Positions 6,632 to 9,118 of a stretch of 9,118 bases of DNA are shown here, piece by piece (the stretch's first letter is position 1; every line of letters begins with the position of its first letter). The translations under genes were made by a program, and so were the position numbers. Where the stretch lies: assembly GCA_016207445.1 (NCBI GenBank), contig JACQPS010000364.1:1-9118 (forward strand), given 5' to 3'. Source of the DNA: Gemmatimonadota bacterium. Its GTDB lineage: Bacteria; Gemmatimonadota; Gemmatimonadetes; Longimicrobiales; RSA9. The notes beneath the pieces were generated by a model, which saw only the letters and a list, made by a program, of their open reading frames with translations, searched no databases and was not told the origin of the DNA.

Positions 6632-7543
6632 ATGCGCGCACGTTCCCCCCGGCCTGCTCGCCTCCCGGCCACGCTCGCTCTCTGGCTGGCTGCGCTCGGC
6701 TGTTCCGCACGCGGACCGAGGGAGACTCGCCCGCAGGAGCTGCTGGCCGAATTCGGGGAAGTCGCGGTGGAGAACGGCGTGTTGTCCTACGCGGTGCGCA
6801 TGAGGCGGGCGTCGGAACCGGTGCTGCTGCTCCACGGCTCCAACATGGACAGCCGCATCTGGGAGGATCAGCTCGGGGCGCTCGTGGATCAGTATCGCGT
6901 GATCACGTACGACCTACGCGGTTTCGGCCGGTCCTCGCGCGCGGACGTCCCCTTCGCCGCGCACCAGGACCTGAAGGCGCTGCTGGACTCGCTCCGCATC
7001 GAGCGCACGGCGCTCGTCGGGCTCTCGCTCGGCGGCCGCGTCGCACTCGATTTCGCGCTCACGTGGCCGGAGCGCGTGCGCGCGCTCGTGCTCGCCGCGC
7101 CCGGCGTGAGCGGCCACCGCCCCAACTCACCCGTCGAGCCCTGGGTGCGCGAGCTGATCGAGGCGATCCGCGCGCGCGACACGATCCGCGCGACCGACGC
7201 CTGGCTGTCCAGCCCCGCCATGCGGCCCGCCATGGAACGCCCCGACCTCGCCCCGCGCCTGCGCGCGATCAGCTACGCGAACTCCGGCATCTTCGCGCTC
7301 GGCGCCAGCCCCGAGCGGCCGCTCGACCCGCCCGCCATCGACCGGCTGCACGAGGTGCGCGCGCCCACGCTCGTCATCATCGGCGACCGCGACGCCGAGG
7401 CGCTGCGGGCGCTGGCGGACACGCTCGCCGCGCGCATCCCCGGCGCGAGGAAGGTGGTGATTCCCGGGGCGGGGCACCTCACGAACGTGGAGGCGCCAGA
7501 GGCGTTCAACCGCGCGCTGCTGGCGTTTCTTGCCAAAAACTGA
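6632..7543 (+). CDS. Alpha/beta-hydrolase fold enzyme, probable lipoprotein or exported
   Basis: This is a hydrolase of the alpha/beta fold; the substrate is unknown, with esterase, lactonase or C-C hydrolase all possible. The product is 303 residues. The fold's landmarks are in order: oxyanion strand VLLLHGSN (64-71), YDLRGFGRSS (93-102), nucleophile elbow GLSLGG with Ser132 (130-135), acid in IIGDRD (Asp254 preferred, Asp252 alternative) and His282 in GAGHL (279-283). A variable cap lies at about 160-240. The N-terminus (MRARSPRPAR, then LPATLALWLAALGC) looks like a signal sequence ending in a borderline lipobox, ALGC, with Cys24 as the possible lipid anchor. A lipoprotein is therefore plausible but not certain. 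The gene is divergent from the barrel gene and convergent with the MATE gene. Its TGA directly touches a palindromic repeat. Confidence 0.9.
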   Translation: MRARSPRPARLPATLALWLAALGCSARGPRETRPQELLAEFGEVAVENGVLSYAVRMRRASEPVLLLHGSNMDSRIWEDQLGALVDQYRVITYDLRGFGRSSRADVPFAAHQDLKALLDSLRIERTALVGLSLGGRVALDFALTWPERVRALVLAAPGVSGHRPNSPVEPWVRELIEAIRARDTIRATDAWLSSPAMRPAMERPDLAPRLRAISYANSGIFALGASPERPLDPPAIDRLHEVRAPTLVIIGDRDAEALRALADTLAARIPGARKVVIPGAGHLTNVEAPEAFNRALLAFLAKN

Positions 7544-7624
7544 TTTCACGCGGAGCCGCGGAGGAGCCAGAGAGGGGAAAATTCTAAATTTCTCTCTCCG
7601 TTTCCTCAGCGTCTCCGCGTGAAA
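7544..7624. repeat. Imperfect palindrome between convergent genes, possible bidirectional terminator
   Basis: Arms at 7544-7580 and 7588-7624 (37 bases each) are reverse complements at 29 of 37 positions, with the outermost 12 (TTTCACGCGGAG) perfect, around a 7-base centre (7581-7587). CGCGGAG units recur with 8-base spacing in the left arm (7549-7555 and 7557-7563). The right arm has CGCGGAG and CGCTGAG. The element starts on the base after the hydrolase stop and ends 10 bases from the MATE stop, filling the whole gap. It could end transcription from both sides, but there is no T-run outside the stems. It resembles 116-189 in design (repeated CGCRRAG units, AT-rich centre), though the sequence is different. 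Confidence 0.8.
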
Positions 7625-7634
7625 GCTTTGTCCG

Positions 7635-9056
7635 CTACACCCTCACACTCTTCCACCTCCCCCGCCTGAACAGCACCGCCGCGGCCACGGCGTAGGTCGA
7701 GAACGCGATCAGGATCGCGGCGTAAACGCCCTCGGGCCCGAACCCCAGCTCGCGCGCGAGCAGCCAGGCGAGCGGGATCTCCCAGAACCAGAAGCAGAAC
7801 AGGTTCAGGTAGGTGGGCGTCCAGGTGTCGCCCGCGCCGTTGAACGAGTTGCCCAGCACCATGCCGTAGGCGTAGAAGAAGAACCCGGCGCTCACGATGC
7901 GGAGACAGTGCGCCGCGTAGGTGGCGGTCGCGGCGTCGCCGCCGAAGAGGCTTACGATCCGCGGCGCCGCCAGCATGAAGCCGATGCCGATCAGCCCGAG
8001 CACGGCGAAGTTCATGAAGCCCGCGATCCAGACGGCGCGCTCGGCACGCTCCGGCATGCGCGCGCCCAGCGACTGCCCGACCATGGTAGCCGCCGCGTTG
8101 GCGAGCCCCCAGGCAGGCAGCAGCGCGAACAGCACGATGCGGATCGCGATGACGTAGCCGGCGAGCGCCTCGCTGCCGAACCCGGCGAGCACGCGGATCA
8201 GGCCGATCCAGCTCGCGGTGCCGATGAAGACCTGAAGCGTGCCGGTGCCGGACAGGCGCAGCACGCGCGCCATGAGCTCGAGCTGCACGCGCAGGTGCCG
8301 CCGGGATACCTCGAGCCGGCCCACGCCGCGCGCCAGCGTGAGCAGTTGCACGACGACGCCGGTGCCGCGGCCGATCGTGGTCGCGACCGCCGAGCCGGTG
8401 ACGCCGAGCTCCGGCAACGGCCCCACGCCGTAGATGAGGCACGGGTCGAGCACGATGTTGATGCCGTTGGCCAGCCAGAGCACACGCATGGCAATGGCCG
8501 CATCCGCCGCGCCGCGGAAGGCCGCGTTCATGAGGAACAGCAGCAGGATCACGCCGTTGCCTGTGAGCATGATCGTGGCGTAGCTGCCGCCCACCCGGAC
8601 GACCTCCGCGTCCGCGCCCATGAGCCGGAGCAGCGCGCGCGCGTTCCCGCCCAGCACCACGCCCAGCACGAGCGCGACTCCCCCGCCCAGCAGGAGCGCC
8701 TGGACCGCGGTGCGCGCGGCCGCGTCCGGGTTGCCCTCGCCGATGCGCCGTGCGACCAGCGCGGTCACGCCGATGCTGAGTCCCATTGCCACGGTGTAGA
8801 TCAGCGCCAGCAGCGACTCGGTCACGCCGACCGCCGCGGCCGCGCTCGCGCCCAGCCGCGAGACGAAGAAGACGTTGGTGACGGCGAACAGCGACTCCAT
8901 CACCATCTCGAGCACCATCGGGACGGCGAGGGTGATGATCGCCGGCACGAGCGCGCCCTCCGTGGGGTGGACGCCGCGTCCGGCGATTGCGTCGCGCAGC
9001 ACCTGAAGCCAGGGGGTGCGCCCTGCCGCTGCGACTTCGATTGCTGTCGAATTCAT
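7635..9056 (-). CDS. MATE-family multidrug/metabolite efflux transporter
   Basis: This is an inner-membrane antiporter of the MATE (NorM/DinF-like) family, exporting drugs or metabolites in exchange for Na+ or H+; the substrate cannot be predicted. The 473 residues match the family's usual 450-480, with about 12 hydrophobic segments in two halves joined by a basic loop near 243-262. Recognisable sequence includes PAIITLAVPMVLEMVMESLFAV (38-59, in part), FFVSRLGASAAAAVG (63-77), NAAFRGAADA (177-186), NIVLDPCLIYG (200-210) with LGVTGSAVATTIG (217-229), the second-half MVGQSLGARMPERAE (325-339) and NSFNGAGDTWTP (403-414). The ATG at 9056 gives a 35-residue cytoplasmic lead before helix 1; no clear Shine-Dalgarno precedes it. 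A strong terminator ends 15 bases upstream, leaving no room for a promoter between them. It converges on the hydrolase gene with the palindrome in between. Confidence 0.95.
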   Translation of the reverse strand: MNSTAIEVAAAGRTPWLQVLRDAIAGRGVHPTEGALVPAIITLAVPMVLEMVMESLFAVTNVFFVSRLGASAAAAVGVTESLLALIYTVAMGLSIGVTALVARRIGEGNPDAAARTAVQALLLGGGVALVLGVVLGGNARALLRLMGADAEVVRVGGSYATIMLTGNGVILLLFLMNAAFRGAADAAIAMRVLWLANGINIVLDPCLIYGVGPLPELGVTGSAVATTIGRGTGVVVQLLTLARGVGRLEVSRRHLRVQLELMARVLRLSGTGTLQVFIGTASWIGLIRVLAGFGSEALAGYVIAIRIVLFALLPAWGLANAAATMVGQSLGARMPERAERAVWIAGFMNFAVLGLIGIGFMLAAPRIVSLFGGDAATATYAAHCLRIVSAGFFFYAYGMVLGNSFNGAGDTWTPTYLNLFCFWFWEIPLAWLLARELGFGPEGVYAAILIAFSTYAVAAAVLFRRGRWKSVRV

Positions 9057-9071
9057 CGCTGGCCCGTTCGC

Positions 9072-9112
9072 AAAAAGGACCGCCTCCCGGTGCGGGGCAC
9101 CGGGAGGCGGTC
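9072..9112 (-). terminator. Strong intrinsic terminator or attenuator before the MATE gene
   Basis: GACCGCCTCCCGGTG (9078-9092) and its exact reverse complement (9098-9112) form a perfect 15-bp stem with a 5-base loop. Read on the minus strand, the stem is followed by one C and then TTTTT (9076-9072), the textbook intrinsic terminator layout. On the plus strand no T-run follows. It probably ends a minus-strand gene lying beyond the right edge. Because the MATE ATG is only 15 bases further on, it could instead be a leader attenuator of the MATE gene. Confidence 0.9.
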
Positions 9113-9118
9113 TTGGGC

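Noticed and set aside
6259..7587. A 442-codon plus-strand frame across the divergent region and the hydrolase
   Set aside because: It overlaps the hydrolase out of frame, is Arg/Ala/Pro-rich and runs into the 3' palindrome. The hydrolase frame has the catalytic motifs and a ribosome binding site.

Overview
This 9.1-kb window comes from a very GC-rich bacterial chromosome and carries five intact protein-coding genes, with no tRNA, rRNA, CRISPR array or transposase. The organism is most likely Gram-negative: one product looks like an outer-membrane beta-barrel with a cleavable signal peptide, and another has a borderline lipoprotein signal. The gene content, base composition and short dispersed repeats would fit an uncultured Gemmatimonadota-like lineage. 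That placement is an impression and cannot be proven from this sequence.

Layout from left to right. Positions 1-201 are non-coding and hold an imperfect palindrome (116-189) built from 9-base units. Three minus-strand genes follow, transcribed right to left and closely packed: a small secreted barrel-like protein (5576-6316), a Lon-family ATP-dependent protease of the AAA_32/S16 type (3085-5550) and the E1 subunit of 2-oxoglutarate dehydrogenase, sucA (202-3048). The gaps are 25 and 36 bases, so one transcript is likely. A GC-rich divergent gap of 315 bases (6317-6631) separates them from a plus-strand alpha/beta hydrolase (6632-7543). Its stop codon touches a second imperfect palindrome (7544-7624), beyond which a minus-strand MATE efflux pump (7635-9056) converges on it. 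A strong intrinsic terminator for the minus strand (9072-9112) lies only 15 bases before the MATE start codon.

Functionally the genes are mixed: a central-carbon TCA enzyme, a protein-quality-control protease, an envelope protein, a hydrolase and a drug or metabolite exporter. sucB and lpd, the usual partners of sucA, are not in the window. I see no defence system, prophage or biosynthetic cluster.

The most unusual content is small-scale. There are two imperfect palindromes of the (CGCRRAG)n type at gene ends. A 13-base element is shared, in the same reading frame, by the sucA N-terminal linker and the last codons of the Lon-like gene, and encodes Ser-Gly-Val-Glu in both. There is also an AT-rich rare-codon patch inside sucA, and the terminator sits where a MATE leader or promoter would be expected. 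Together these suggest a genome seeded with short repeats, some of them domesticated into coding sequence.
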